A DNA stretch of 13,070 bases from Candidatus Parcubacteria bacterium (GTDB lineage Bacteria > Patescibacteriota > Minisyncoccia > Minisyncoccales > Staskawiczbacteraceae). The translations under genes and the position numbers were made by a program. The notes below the pieces were generated by a model. It had not been told where the DNA came from, ran no database searches, and was given only the letters and a program-made list of their open reading frames with translations. The stretch's first letter is position 1. Every line of letters begins with the position of its first letter. The stretch spans positions 1 to 13,070 of the forward strand of contig JAIFWS010000017.1 of NCBI GenBank assembly GCA_019658985.1, given 5' to 3'. Positions 1-6,947 of this stretch are shown here, one piece after another.

Positions 1-132
1 AGGGGCTTTTTGGTTTTTGGTTAACTTCTATTACTGACTGGCTAGCTTGTATACTTTCTAAGACCATCTGACCGACGTCTCAAATAATACACATGTCGGA
101 CGTTGGACGTCTGACATTTAAATTGTGCTAAC
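1..132. other. Left-edge intergenic region upstream of the transposase
   Basis: No gene is visible here. The first 20 bases are a G run followed by T-rich sequence, which could be the tail of an intrinsic terminator whose hairpin lies outside the window; this cannot be confirmed. A TATACT box at 50-55 could be a -10 element, but no convincing -35 box lies at the right distance. A palindromic repeat copy occupies 95-115, ending 17 bases before the transposase start codon. A possible degenerate relative of it lies at 61-80. Confidence 0.4.
95..115 (+). repeat. REP-like palindrome, copy 1 (upstream of RAYT)
   Basis: This is a 21-base imperfect palindrome. The left arm GTCGGACGT and right arm ACGTCTGAC are separated by TGG and pair over 9 positions with a single G-T wobble. 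The same 21 bases recur identically at 315-335 and with one change at 815-835, always in the same orientation. Palindromes flanking a Y1 transposase gene are the expected substrate of REP-associated transposases (established for RAYT/REP systems). This copy lies directly upstream of the gene and could also affect its expression. Confidence 0.85.
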
Positions 133-804
133 ATGATTAGTATGAGAAAAGATCCCCTTGTAACAGGAAGATATTATCATATTTATAATAGAGGCGTTGA
201 TAAAAGAGATATTTTTATGGATATGCGAGATCTTTATCGCTTTATGTTAAGTGTAAAAGCATTTAATACAGTTAATCCAATAGGCGGAATTAAAGAGATA
301 GCAATCAGACACTCGTCGGACGTTGGACGTCTGACGGAAGAAAAACCTTTGATTTCGATTGTTTGTTACTGTTTTAATCCAAATCATTTCCATTTTATTG
401 TAAAGCAAGAAGTAGATGGGGGAATATCAGAGTTTTATAAGCGACTCCTGGGCGGTTATACTAAATATTTCAACGAAATACATAATCGTAGCGGATCTCT
501 TTTTCAGGGTAGATTCAAATCTTGTTTAATAAATGATGAGCAATACTCTTTAAAAATTTATCCTTACGTAAATATGAATTATTCTATTCATGAGATACCA
601 ATGAAAAAAAGCCACTTGGTATGGGCAAGTGATAGGGAATATGATTCTGGCAAATTTGATATTGTATCCGAAAAAGAATCGAAGGATGTATTAGATGTTT
701 ATGGTAGTAGCGAAAATTTTAAAAAAGAATGTCTTGATGCCATTTCTATAATCCGTCAGCAAAGAGGGAATACTTCTTTGTTTCAAGAAGATCCCTTGCC
801 ATAG
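133..804 (+). CDS. REP-associated tyrosine transposase (RAYT, Y1_Tnp / IS200-IS605-like)
   Basis: A 223-residue single-strand DNA transposase of the Y1 HUH family. Such enzymes nick and rejoin DNA at short hairpins, using a metal bound by an HUH motif and a single catalytic tyrosine. The sequence shows the family N-terminal motif GRYYHIYNRGVDKRDIF (about residues 12-28), the HUH motif H85-F-H87 in a NPNHFHFIVK context, the RSGSLFQGRFKS motif (119-130) and a candidate nucleophile Y145 in a Y-V-x-x-N context. Length is normal and the frame is intact, so activity is plausible. The start could be the ATG at 133 or the one at 142; neither has a Shine-Dalgarno. Residues 61-68 are encoded by a copy of the flanking palindrome. 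Hand counts of three 60-base lines give about 23-33% GC, below the neighbouring operon, which suggests a mobile origin. No downstream TnpB-like gene is visible. Confidence 0.93.
   Translation: MISMRKDPLVTGRYYHIYNRGVDKRDIFMDMRDLYRFMLSVKAFNTVNPIGGIKEIAIRHSSDVGRLTEEKPLISIVCYCFNPNHFHFIVKQEVDGGISEFYKRLLGGYTKYFNEIHNRSGSLFQGRFKSCLINDEQYSLKIYPYVNMNYSIHEIPMKKSHLVWASDREYDSGKFDIVSEKESKDVLDVYGSSENFKKECLDAISIIRQQRGNTSLFQEDPLP
315..335 (+). repeat. REP-like palindrome, copy 2 (inside the RAYT coding sequence)
   Basis: Identical over all 21 bases to the copy at 95-115. It lies in frame within the transposase gene and encodes most of residues 61-68 (SSDVGRLT), just before the strand leading to the HUH motif. 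Its length is a multiple of three, so the reading frame is preserved. Confidence 0.85.
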
Positions 805-811
805 TCAGCAA

Positions 812-838
812 TGCGTCGGCCGTTGGACGTCTGACGCA
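812..838 (+). repeat. REP-like palindrome, copy 3 (downstream of RAYT), extended stem
   Basis: The core 815-835 differs from the other copies at one base (C instead of A at 820), which replaces one stem pair by a C-T mismatch. Here the palindrome is lengthened: TGC before the core pairs with GCA after it, giving a 12-position stem. It starts 8 bases after the transposase stop codon and lies between two convergent genes. There is no T-tract on either side, so it is not a standard intrinsic terminator, although the hairpin may stabilise 3' ends. Confidence 0.8.
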
Positions 839-866
839 TACTGGTATTGGTTTACGGGAATCTTAT

Positions 867-3179
867 TTACCGAGGGAGAGTGGCCAGGAACGCTTCGACG
901 TTGGCTTTTGATTCTGGTGAAAGCTGCAGGACTATCATGGCTTCCTGCCGGGCTTTAATGTAGTCACCGGCTTCACGATAGAAGAAAGCGAGCGAAGAAT
1001 GATATTGCGAAATTTTCGGATCAAAGTCGATTAATTTTTTGTAAATTGAAATCATGCTCTGCCAGTCTTTGATAGAACCGTAAGCGTTGGCTAGCTGCTG
1101 CAGGCTTGCCCGGGAATTGATGTCGTATGATTTTTTAGCGATGTCGATATTTACCTGCGCATCCTTGGTGTTTTTTTGGTAGATTTGGGCAAGCGCTAAA
1201 TACCAGTAGCAATCGCCAAGGGTGTTATTTAGTGCCATGCATTGGCGTGAATATTCTTCTGCTTGCTTGTAATTGCCGGCGATCATTTGGGTGTAGGCCC
1301 TTCCGGTAATTACTTCCGGATGCTTTGGGGCAAGTTCTGCCGCGCGGTCAAAATATTCATTGGCTTTGGCAAGCAAGGCATTTTTTGCGGTTGCGTCCTG
1401 CTCGGCGGTGGCCAAGGCGGTTTGGGCGCTTCCCAAATAAATCCAGTAACGGGTATAGAGCGGTTGTATTTTAGCGGCTTCTTCGATGGCCGGGATTCCT
1501 TTTTTCAGATATGCCAAGTTGTTATCTGGATACCAATTGGCGCAAGTTTTGGTAAATTCTCCGTATTCGAGCCGCGCGAAAGAATCCGCCAGCGTATGTC
1601 CCGCTAAAACGTTATCCATGAGCGCAAAGGCTTGGTCACATTGTTTTGCTTGTGCCAAATTGCGTGCAATATTTATTTTCGCATTGGCGGAAAACGGCAT
1701 AATGTTGTATTGCCATAAAAAGATCGCTATGGCGCAGGTAAGAATCGCGACGCTCGCAGGCGCCAGCCAGCGTTTTTGTCCGCTCAGGGCCTTAAATTGC
1801 CTGTTGTCCTGCGCCATTTCCTGGGAGGCTGCTTGGCGAACGAGGACAAGATGCATTAAATAGCCGGCTAATAGGAAAAAGATCAGGTAACTGCCGAATG
1901 AATCAAAACTGAAAAGATTGGCGACAAGATAGCTGATGAGCGTGGCTCCAATCGCATGTAAAACGATAAATTCACGGAATATTTCCGGCGATTCAGAAGC
2001 GTTGCGCGCTTTGTATATCTGCCAAAATAAAACGACAAACAGGCCAAAGTAGGCGGCCAGGCCCAGAATCCCGGCATCGCTGGCGGTTTCAATGATGATG
2101 TTGTGGGCACGGTCCCACCATCCCACAATTCCCAATAATGAAGAGTTGGCGGGGTCATAGTATTTATCAAATCCGACGGGGAAATTTTCCAGTCCATATC
2201 CCAATATTGGCCGGGCTTTTACCATGTTAAATTCAATCGGCAGGGCGGCAAAGCGGGAGTCCGATAGGAAATTTTTTATCAGCAGGCGCGGTGCAATGGA
2301 ATTGAAGAGTTTATTTTTTTGCAACACCGCCGGATACTGGCCGGCCATGTTTACATATAAAACGACCAGCAGGACTAATGCGATCAATCCCGCAATCGCC
2401 AGCTTGGCGATATTGATCCTTTTTAATATCTTAGGCCGTGAAAATTCTTTATGGACAGGGTAAAAAATGAAAAAATACACGAATCCCACGAGGGTTCCCA
2501 AGTAAGCCGCGCGCGATCCGGTCAGTAAAATAGCGTAGAGAAATAACACCGAAGCGCCGATGTAGCCTATTTTTTTCCAGCGTACATTTGCTTTAATGGC
2601 GAATGAAATAGTAAGGAATAACAACAATAATAGATAGATTGCCAACAGGATAGGGTTTCCCATGGTCGAAGCGGGCCTGGCGCCAGGTACAAATACGCGT
2701 GAAAACAAGCCATAGTATTGGATGACGGCTATTAAAGAAGTGGTCGCGCCCACGATAATAGAAAAATCCCAGACTTTCTGCCAGTCTTCTTTTTTAATAA
2801 TGATAAATGCCAAGACGGCAAAAATAAAATAGCAGGCCAGCGTGACCAGGCCTCCTCCCCGGTGCGGATTGCCCCAGAGGGAAAAATACGGATCGATGGA
2901 GAAAATCGTTGAAGCGACAAAAACCGAAAGGAGCGCGCCGAGCGCCCAAATAATCTTATTTTTCTTCAGGCCTGACAGATTGAGCTCCTGCCGCTGATAA
3001 AAAAACTGCCAGGTGAACAATAGCAGCAATAAGGCACAAATGGAGCGGAAAACGATGGCCTTGCCCCAGTCCGGCGGGAAAAAATAGGGCGGAATAACGA
3101 GGATTGGCAGGGCTAAGATAGTGAAGAATCCGGCTAAATATGCCCAATAAAATTTGTTCGGGAAAACATTGTTTTTCAT
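867..3179 (-). CDS. O-antigen ligase/polymerase-like (Wzy_C/WaaL) membrane protein with C-terminal TPR domain
   Basis: A 770-residue protein. Roughly the first 490 residues are polytopic, with about 12-13 hydrophobic segments. It carries hallmarks of the Wzy_C family: GSRAAYLG (221-228) at the edge of a membrane segment, a long extracytoplasmic loop (about 280-360) with GYGLENF and the sequence RAHN (357-360), then a conserved ETASDAGILGLAAYFG membrane segment. Such proteins transfer or polymerise lipid-linked glycans on the outer face of the cytoplasmic membrane. After a last membrane segment near 472-490, residues about 570-755 form several TPR-like helical repeats, probably on the outer face and serving in protein binding. 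It is divergent from the plus-strand operon, 53 bases apart, and has no clear Shine-Dalgarno. Whether it is a polymerase (Wzy) or a ligase (WaaL, or a protein O-glycosyltransferase) cannot be decided from sequence. Confidence 0.87.
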   Translation of the reverse strand: MKNNVFPNKFYWAYLAGFFTILALPILVIPPYFFPPDWGKAIVFRSICALLLLLFTWQFFYQRQELNLSGLKKNKIIWALGALLSVFVASTIFSIDPYFSLWGNPHRGGGLVTLACYFIFAVLAFIIIKKEDWQKVWDFSIIVGATTSLIAVIQYYGLFSRVFVPGARPASTMGNPILLAIYLLLLLFLTISFAIKANVRWKKIGYIGASVLFLYAILLTGSRAAYLGTLVGFVYFFIFYPVHKEFSRPKILKRINIAKLAIAGLIALVLLVVLYVNMAGQYPAVLQKNKLFNSIAPRLLIKNFLSDSRFAALPIEFNMVKARPILGYGLENFPVGFDKYYDPANSSLLGIVGWWDRAHNIIIETASDAGILGLAAYFGLFVVLFWQIYKARNASESPEIFREFIVLHAIGATLISYLVANLFSFDSFGSYLIFFLLAGYLMHLVLVRQAASQEMAQDNRQFKALSGQKRWLAPASVAILTCAIAIFLWQYNIMPFSANAKINIARNLAQAKQCDQAFALMDNVLAGHTLADSFARLEYGEFTKTCANWYPDNNLAYLKKGIPAIEEAAKIQPLYTRYWIYLGSAQTALATAEQDATAKNALLAKANEYFDRAAELAPKHPEVITGRAYTQMIAGNYKQAEEYSRQCMALNNTLGDCYWYLALAQIYQKNTKDAQVNIDIAKKSYDINSRASLQQLANAYGSIKDWQSMISIYKKLIDFDPKISQYHSSLAFFYREAGDYIKARQEAMIVLQLSPESKANVEAFLATLPR

Positions 3180-3193
3180 ATAGGTTCATGATA

Positions 3194-3222
3194 TAAACAA
3201 ATAATACAAAAAGCAATAAAAT
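3194..3222 (+). promoter_or_regulatory. Candidate promoter of the polysaccharide operon
   Basis: A TAAACA box (3194-3199) and a TAAAAT box (3217-3222) are separated by 17 bases, resembling a housekeeping -35/-10 pair. The -10 box ends only 10 bases before the ATG at 3233, so the transcript would start within a few bases of the start codon, and no Shine-Dalgarno is present. This fits leaderless or near-leaderless translation. The region is AT-rich, so chance matches are possible. A promoter for the divergent ligase gene must lie in the same 53 bases but no convincing pair was identified. Confidence 0.4.
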
Positions 3223-3232
3223 ACGTTGTTTT

Positions 3233-3673
3233 ATGGCAAAAAAGGTGATCATAACGTCGGGGTATTTTAACCCAATCCATGTGGGCCATCTTAATTTAAT
3301 TAAAGAGGCCAAAAAACTGGGGGACGTGCTTGTGGTGATCGTCAATAATGATGCGCAGGTGAAGATTAAGGGGTCGGTTCCTTTTATGCCGGCCGAAGAG
3401 CGCGTAAACATTGTAAAAGATATTAAACACGTTGATGAGGTTTTCTTGTCGGTTGACCAAGACAAGACGGTAGCTCAGAGCCTGAGGGCGGTAGCGGCGC
3501 TGTATCCGGGCGAATTATATTTTGCCAAGGGAGGCGACCGGGATGTGAGCAATCTTCCCGAAGAAGAAAAAAAGGCCTGCCAGGATTTTAACATTACAAT
3601 TGTTAATGGGGTGGGCGGCGGCAAGGTGCAAAGTTCATCGTGGTTGCTAAAAAACGTAATTAAGACCACGTAA
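3233..3673 (+). CDS. Cytidylyltransferase-fold nucleotidyltransferase (TagD/RfaE-C-like)
   Basis: A 146-residue enzyme of the HxGH nucleotidyltransferase superfamily. These enzymes transfer a CMP or AMP moiety from CTP or ATP to a phosphorylated alcohol or sugar and release pyrophosphate. The sequence shows the N-terminal nucleotide-binding loop GYFNPIHVGH with HVGH at 16-19, a conserved PAEERVNIV helix (53-61), a GGDR segment (100-103), and a C-terminal serine cluster SSSWLL (134-139) in the place of the family's usual ISSTxxR-type motif. Length matches TagD or the stand-alone heptose-1-phosphate adenylyltransferase domain. Substrate and nucleotide are not determined; the polysaccharide context suggests an activated sugar or polyol. 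It is the first gene of the operon, and its TAA stop shares one base with the next ATG (TAATG), implying translational coupling. Confidence 0.85.
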   Translation: MAKKVIITSGYFNPIHVGHLNLIKEAKKLGDVLVVIVNNDAQVKIKGSVPFMPAEERVNIVKDIKHVDEVFLSVDQDKTVAQSLRAVAALYPGELYFAKGGDRDVSNLPEEEKKACQDFNITIVNGVGGGKVQSSSWLLKNVIKTT

Positions 3674-4443
3674 TGGAAAAAGAAAAGGGCACAGTCGGCA
3701 TTCTGGGGTACGGGGAAATTGGCAAAGCAATTGCCAGTTTTTATCCTACGGTTGCCTACAAAAAAGCAAAGATCAAAGATTTAACCCGTGATGACGGCTT
3801 TGCCGGAGTCGACGTTTTGCATGTCTGTATTCCATTTACTGATAAGTTTGTGAGTATTGTCAAAAAAGAGATAAACCAGATAAAGCCACGGTTGGTGATT
3901 GTGCACTCAACGGTAGTTCCGGGAACGTTGAAAAAAATCGGAGGCATGGCGGTGCACAGCCCGGTGCGGGGAGTGCATCCGTATTTGCATAAAGGCATCA
4001 AGACATTTGTAAAATATATCGGCGCTGATGATAAAGAAGCCGCTGTAACTGCAGAAAAACATTTGAAGAGCTTGGGGATTAAAACAAAAGTATTTTTTCC
4101 TTCGGCTACTACTGAACTGGCTAAAATATTAGACACCACTTATTATGGTTTGGCGATTGCCTGGCATGGGGAGATGGCAAAAATGTGCAAGAAGTTTGGT
4201 GTCGATTTTGGCCAGGCTGTCACGGATTTTAATATTACGTATAACGAGGGATATAATAAGCTGGGGAAGAAAAACGTGATCCGGCCGGTGTTATTTGCCC
4301 CAACCGGGCCGATCGGGGGACACTGCGTCGTGCCCAATGCCCGCTTATTGAAAAAGTATGCCAGTAGTAAGGCAATTGATCTTATTTTGGAATACGCCGG
4401 CCCTTCGCCCCGGAAACCAAAAAAAATAAAAAATGGCAATTGA
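3673..4443 (+). CDS. Short UDP-glucose/GDP-mannose dehydrogenase-like NAD-binding protein
   Basis: A 256-residue protein resembling the first two domains of nucleotide-sugar dehydrogenases. Visible features are a Rossmann GYGEIG motif (12-17), HSTVVPGT (78-85) as in the family STVPPGT motif, a central helix ELAKILDTTYYGLAIAWHGEMAKMC (148-172) with K151 at the conserved lysine position, and GPIGGHC (212-218), in which C218 sits where the catalytic cysteine lies. Family members usually have over 400 residues with a C-terminal UDP-binding Rossmann domain; that domain is missing here, and the usual SPE segment reads HSPVRGVHP (95-103). The downstream sequence codes for a flippase, so there is no remnant of the lost domain. 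It may oxidise a substrate without a UDP handle or act as a partner subunit. The start overlaps the previous stop by one base; its end overlaps the next gene by 11 bases. Confidence 0.78.
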   Translation: MEKEKGTVGILGYGEIGKAIASFYPTVAYKKAKIKDLTRDDGFAGVDVLHVCIPFTDKFVSIVKKEINQIKPRLVIVHSTVVPGTLKKIGGMAVHSPVRGVHPYLHKGIKTFVKYIGADDKEAAVTAEKHLKSLGIKTKVFFPSATTELAKILDTTYYGLAIAWHGEMAKMCKKFGVDFGQAVTDFNITYNEGYNKLGKKNVIRPVLFAPTGPIGGHCVVPNARLLKKYASSKAIDLILEYAGPSPRKPKKIKNGN

Positions 4444-5887
4444 TATCAGAAAATTTTTTTTTCGGAATATCGGGATCCGGCAGACCGTCCTTAAAAATAC
4501 ATTCTGGCTAGCTCTATCTGAAATTATTACGAGCCTGCTTCGGTTTTTTTTGGTGATATATGCCGCCAGGATTTTGGGAGCAGGGGGGTACGGTGAATTT
4601 TCCTTCGCGCTTTCTTTCGTCTCACTTTTTGCGATCTTCAGCGATTTAGGGCTTTCCGTACTGATTGTCCGGGAATTTTCCATGGGCCGGGAGCATGAGA
4701 AAGAGTATCCGGCGGTTATCGCTTTGAAGCTAATATTGAGTATCGGAGTATTTTTATTGACCTTGGCCGGTTCTTTTTTTATTTCGCCAAGTATCGCCAT
4801 CCAGAAAATTATTTGGATATTAGCAGTTTTCATTTTCACCGACGGTTTTTTTACGATCGTATACCCGTTTATCAGGGCCCGCCAGAAAATGGAATACGAA
4901 GCGCTGGCTAAAATAATCCAGACCGCGCTCACTGTTATCTTCGGTTTTTTTATTTTATGGACCGCGCCGTCCCCTTTGTATTTTGGCTATTCATATTTTC
5001 TCGCCAGTCTGATTGTATTGGCCATGGTGGTGGCTTATTTCCATTTTTTCGTCTATCCGTTGCGCCTGGATATCAATATTACTACTTGGAAAAGATTACT
5101 GTCTGCTGCCTGGCCGCTGACATTCGGTTTTACCGGTACATGGATATTCATCAATATCGATTCCGCGATGATCGGGTTTTTCGGCAATTCATCGGAAGTG
5201 GGCTGGTTTAACGCAGCCAGCCGGATTATTTTCGCCATCATTCTTTTTTCTGCCGGCCTGGTTTCCCGGAGTTTTTATCCGCTGCTGAGCAGATTATTTA
5301 AAGAGGGAGGCGGAAAACTTCAGCAAAGCTGGGATTATTATGCCCAAATCATGATCGCAGTTTCGCTGCCGCTGATGGCTGGCGGGTGGGTGCTGGCTGG
5401 CAGGATTATTCCTTTTTTGTACGGTGAGGCAAATTACATGCCCTCGGTATTGGCGTTTAAAATGCTAATCGTGGTCACCGGCCTGACTCTCCTTTGTTAT
5501 CCCTACAGCATTATGCTTATCATTGCCGGCCAGCAAAAAAGGAATTTTTTTGCCATGCTGGCGGCAACCGCCATCAATATTGTGCTGAATGCCCCCTGTA
5601 TTCCGCTATTCGGTTTTTATGGTGCTGCCTTCGCCACAATTATTTCCTCCGCTGTTTCACTGTGCCTGCTTATTACATTCTCGATATATCACACGCCAAT
5701 TAAGCCGTTTAATAGCATGCTGGTCAGGTATCTGGTAATTTCTTTTCTGGCAAGCATTGCCATGGTTGCCGTGGTTATGTTCGCGGATCATTATGATCTG
5801 CATGTTTTCCTGTTAACCAGTCTTGGCGCCATGGCATATGGCATAGCCTTTGCAGCTTTAAAATTTTTCCATGAAAAACTTTTATAA
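4433..5887 (+). CDS. Wzx-like polysaccharide flippase, first copy (MOP superfamily)
   Basis: A 484-residue polytopic protein with hydrophobic segments throughout. It moves lipid-linked glycan units across the cytoplasmic membrane if it acts like its relatives. Family signs are the N-terminal KNTFWLALSEI segment and the ARILGAGGYGEFSFA / SDLGLSVLIVREF pattern (45-82), typical of the Polysacc_synt branch of MOP exporters, plus a duplicated architecture with a central NIDSAMIGFFG segment. Length is typical. The ATG at 4433 lies inside the end of the preceding gene, without a clear Shine-Dalgarno, so translation is probably coupled. A run of four A and nine T at 4450-4462 codes for the FFF early in the protein. 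The end overlaps the HprK-like gene by 17 bases. Confidence 0.9.
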   Translation: MAIDIRKFFFRNIGIRQTVLKNTFWLALSEIITSLLRFFLVIYAARILGAGGYGEFSFALSFVSLFAIFSDLGLSVLIVREFSMGREHEKEYPAVIALKLILSIGVFLLTLAGSFFISPSIAIQKIIWILAVFIFTDGFFTIVYPFIRARQKMEYEALAKIIQTALTVIFGFFILWTAPSPLYFGYSYFLASLIVLAMVVAYFHFFVYPLRLDINITTWKRLLSAAWPLTFGFTGTWIFINIDSAMIGFFGNSSEVGWFNAASRIIFAIILFSAGLVSRSFYPLLSRLFKEGGGKLQQSWDYYAQIMIAVSLPLMAGGWVLAGRIIPFLYGEANYMPSVLAFKMLIVVTGLTLLCYPYSIMLIIAGQQKRNFFAMLAATAINIVLNAPCIPLFGFYGAAFATIISSAVSLCLLITFSIYHTPIKPFNSMLVRYLVISFLASIAMVAVVMFADHYDLHVFLLTSLGAMAYGIAFAALKFFHEKLL

Positions 5888-6947
5888 TATCCATAACCTG
5901 GTCAGTATCGTCATTGAAACTGGCAATCCCCGGATTCTGAAGGAATACGAGTACCACATCCGGACTTTTAAGGTTGACGCCCTGCCAGAACCGCCCGATG
6001 TTGCCATCTTTGATTTTAAAAAATTCCAGCTGCCGCCGGATGCTTTAAATATCCATAATTCCTTATTTGGATTTGAAAGCGGGGTATGCGATAAAGAAAA
6101 AAAATATGCAATTACGGTAAAGGGCGGCCTGATGTCTGTTTATTTGGAAGAACCCGCTCTTTGCCTTAATACTTTACTGCAATACATTGCTTTAAGAAAA
6201 GATACGACATTCATCCATGGCGCCGGGATCAGTTATAAAAATAAGGGTATTATTTTCCCTGCTCCTCCTAATGTCGGCAAAACATTATTGGTTTCCCGTT
6301 TGCGCAATAAAGAGCATATACAGATTTTCGGAGATGATTACCTGATGGTTGATAAAGACGGCCTGATGCGCTCGTTCCCGGCGGATTTTTCCATTTACCG
6401 TTATCATTTCAATTTTTTTCCGGAATTAAAAAAAACCGCGGCAGCCGGAAAAATCCAGCGTGCTTTTTATGAAAAGTTTCTAGTAGCTATGGTCAGGAGA
6501 TTATCCTTAAAGGCTTTTGCCAGGAAAGCGGCTGCATTGATTGGATATGAGTTCCTGCAGGGAGGGGAATACGTGAAAGTTCCCGCCAATACTTTGATTG
6601 GCAAAGGGAAAATGGGAACCCGGGCGCCACTTGAATACGCGGTTTTTCTGAATAAATATAATGGCAGTGAATTTACCGCCCAAAAAATTGATGCTCACTC
6701 GGCGCCGTCAGAAATATTAGGGATACTGCAAAGCGAATGGTTCGAAACATTGCCTGCCTGCCATGCGTTGTCGCTTTTTGGCGTTATGGATTTTGGAAAG
6801 TATATTGAAGAAACCCGCCAGATAGTCGCTTCTGCTTTTGGGAAACTAAAAATCTACCGTGTTTTGATTCCCGCCGGCATGGATTCAAAAGAGCATATTG
6901 ATAAGCTGGAAGCATTTTTAGAGCGTGAAATATTCAGCCAATTATGA
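5871..6947 (+). CDS. HprK-like P-loop kinase-related protein of unknown substrate
   Basis: A 358-residue protein with an HPr kinase-like core. Residues 113-143 match the HprK layout: TFIHGAGISYKNKGIIF, then a Walker A-type loop APPNVGKT (131-138) with K137 and T138, in which alanine replaces the usual first glycine. GDD (154-156) follows and could supply a Walker B-like acidic pair. The N-terminal 110 residues and the C-terminal 200 are unassigned. True HprK phosphorylates Ser46 of HPr in the PTS system, but no HPr or PTS gene is present. HprK-related proteins occur in exopolysaccharide and peptide-modification clusters where they may phosphorylate another small molecule or protein. The substrate here is unknown. 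No signal peptide or membrane segment is obvious, so it is probably cytoplasmic. The gene overlaps the flippase by 17 bases and the next gene by the ATGA motif. Confidence 0.72.
   Translation: MKNFYNIHNLVSIVIETGNPRILKEYEYHIRTFKVDALPEPPDVAIFDFKKFQLPPDALNIHNSLFGFESGVCDKEKKYAITVKGGLMSVYLEEPALCLNTLLQYIALRKDTTFIHGAGISYKNKGIIFPAPPNVGKTLLVSRLRNKEHIQIFGDDYLMVDKDGLMRSFPADFSIYRYHFNFFPELKKTAAAGKIQRAFYEKFLVAMVRRLSLKAFARKAAALIGYEFLQGGEYVKVPANTLIGKGKMGTRAPLEYAVFLNKYNGSEFTAQKIDAHSAPSEILGILQSEWFETLPACHALSLFGVMDFGKYIEETRQIVASAFGKLKIYRVLIPAGMDSKEHIDKLEAFLEREIFSQL

Noticed and set aside
95..838. CRISPR array made of the repeated 21-base units
   Set aside because: Only three copies at spacings of 220 and 500 bases, one of them inside a gene, with no regular spacers and no cas gene.
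4380..4443. Frameshift removing the UDP-binding domain of the dehydrogenase-like protein
   Set aside because: The sequence after 4433 encodes a full flippase in another frame, so there is no remnant of a missing domain; the short form appears to be natural.
4345..4932. A 195-codon minus-strand open frame opposite the start of the first flippase
   Set aside because: It covers the well-supported end of the dehydrogenase-like gene and the flippase start, with no domain of its own.
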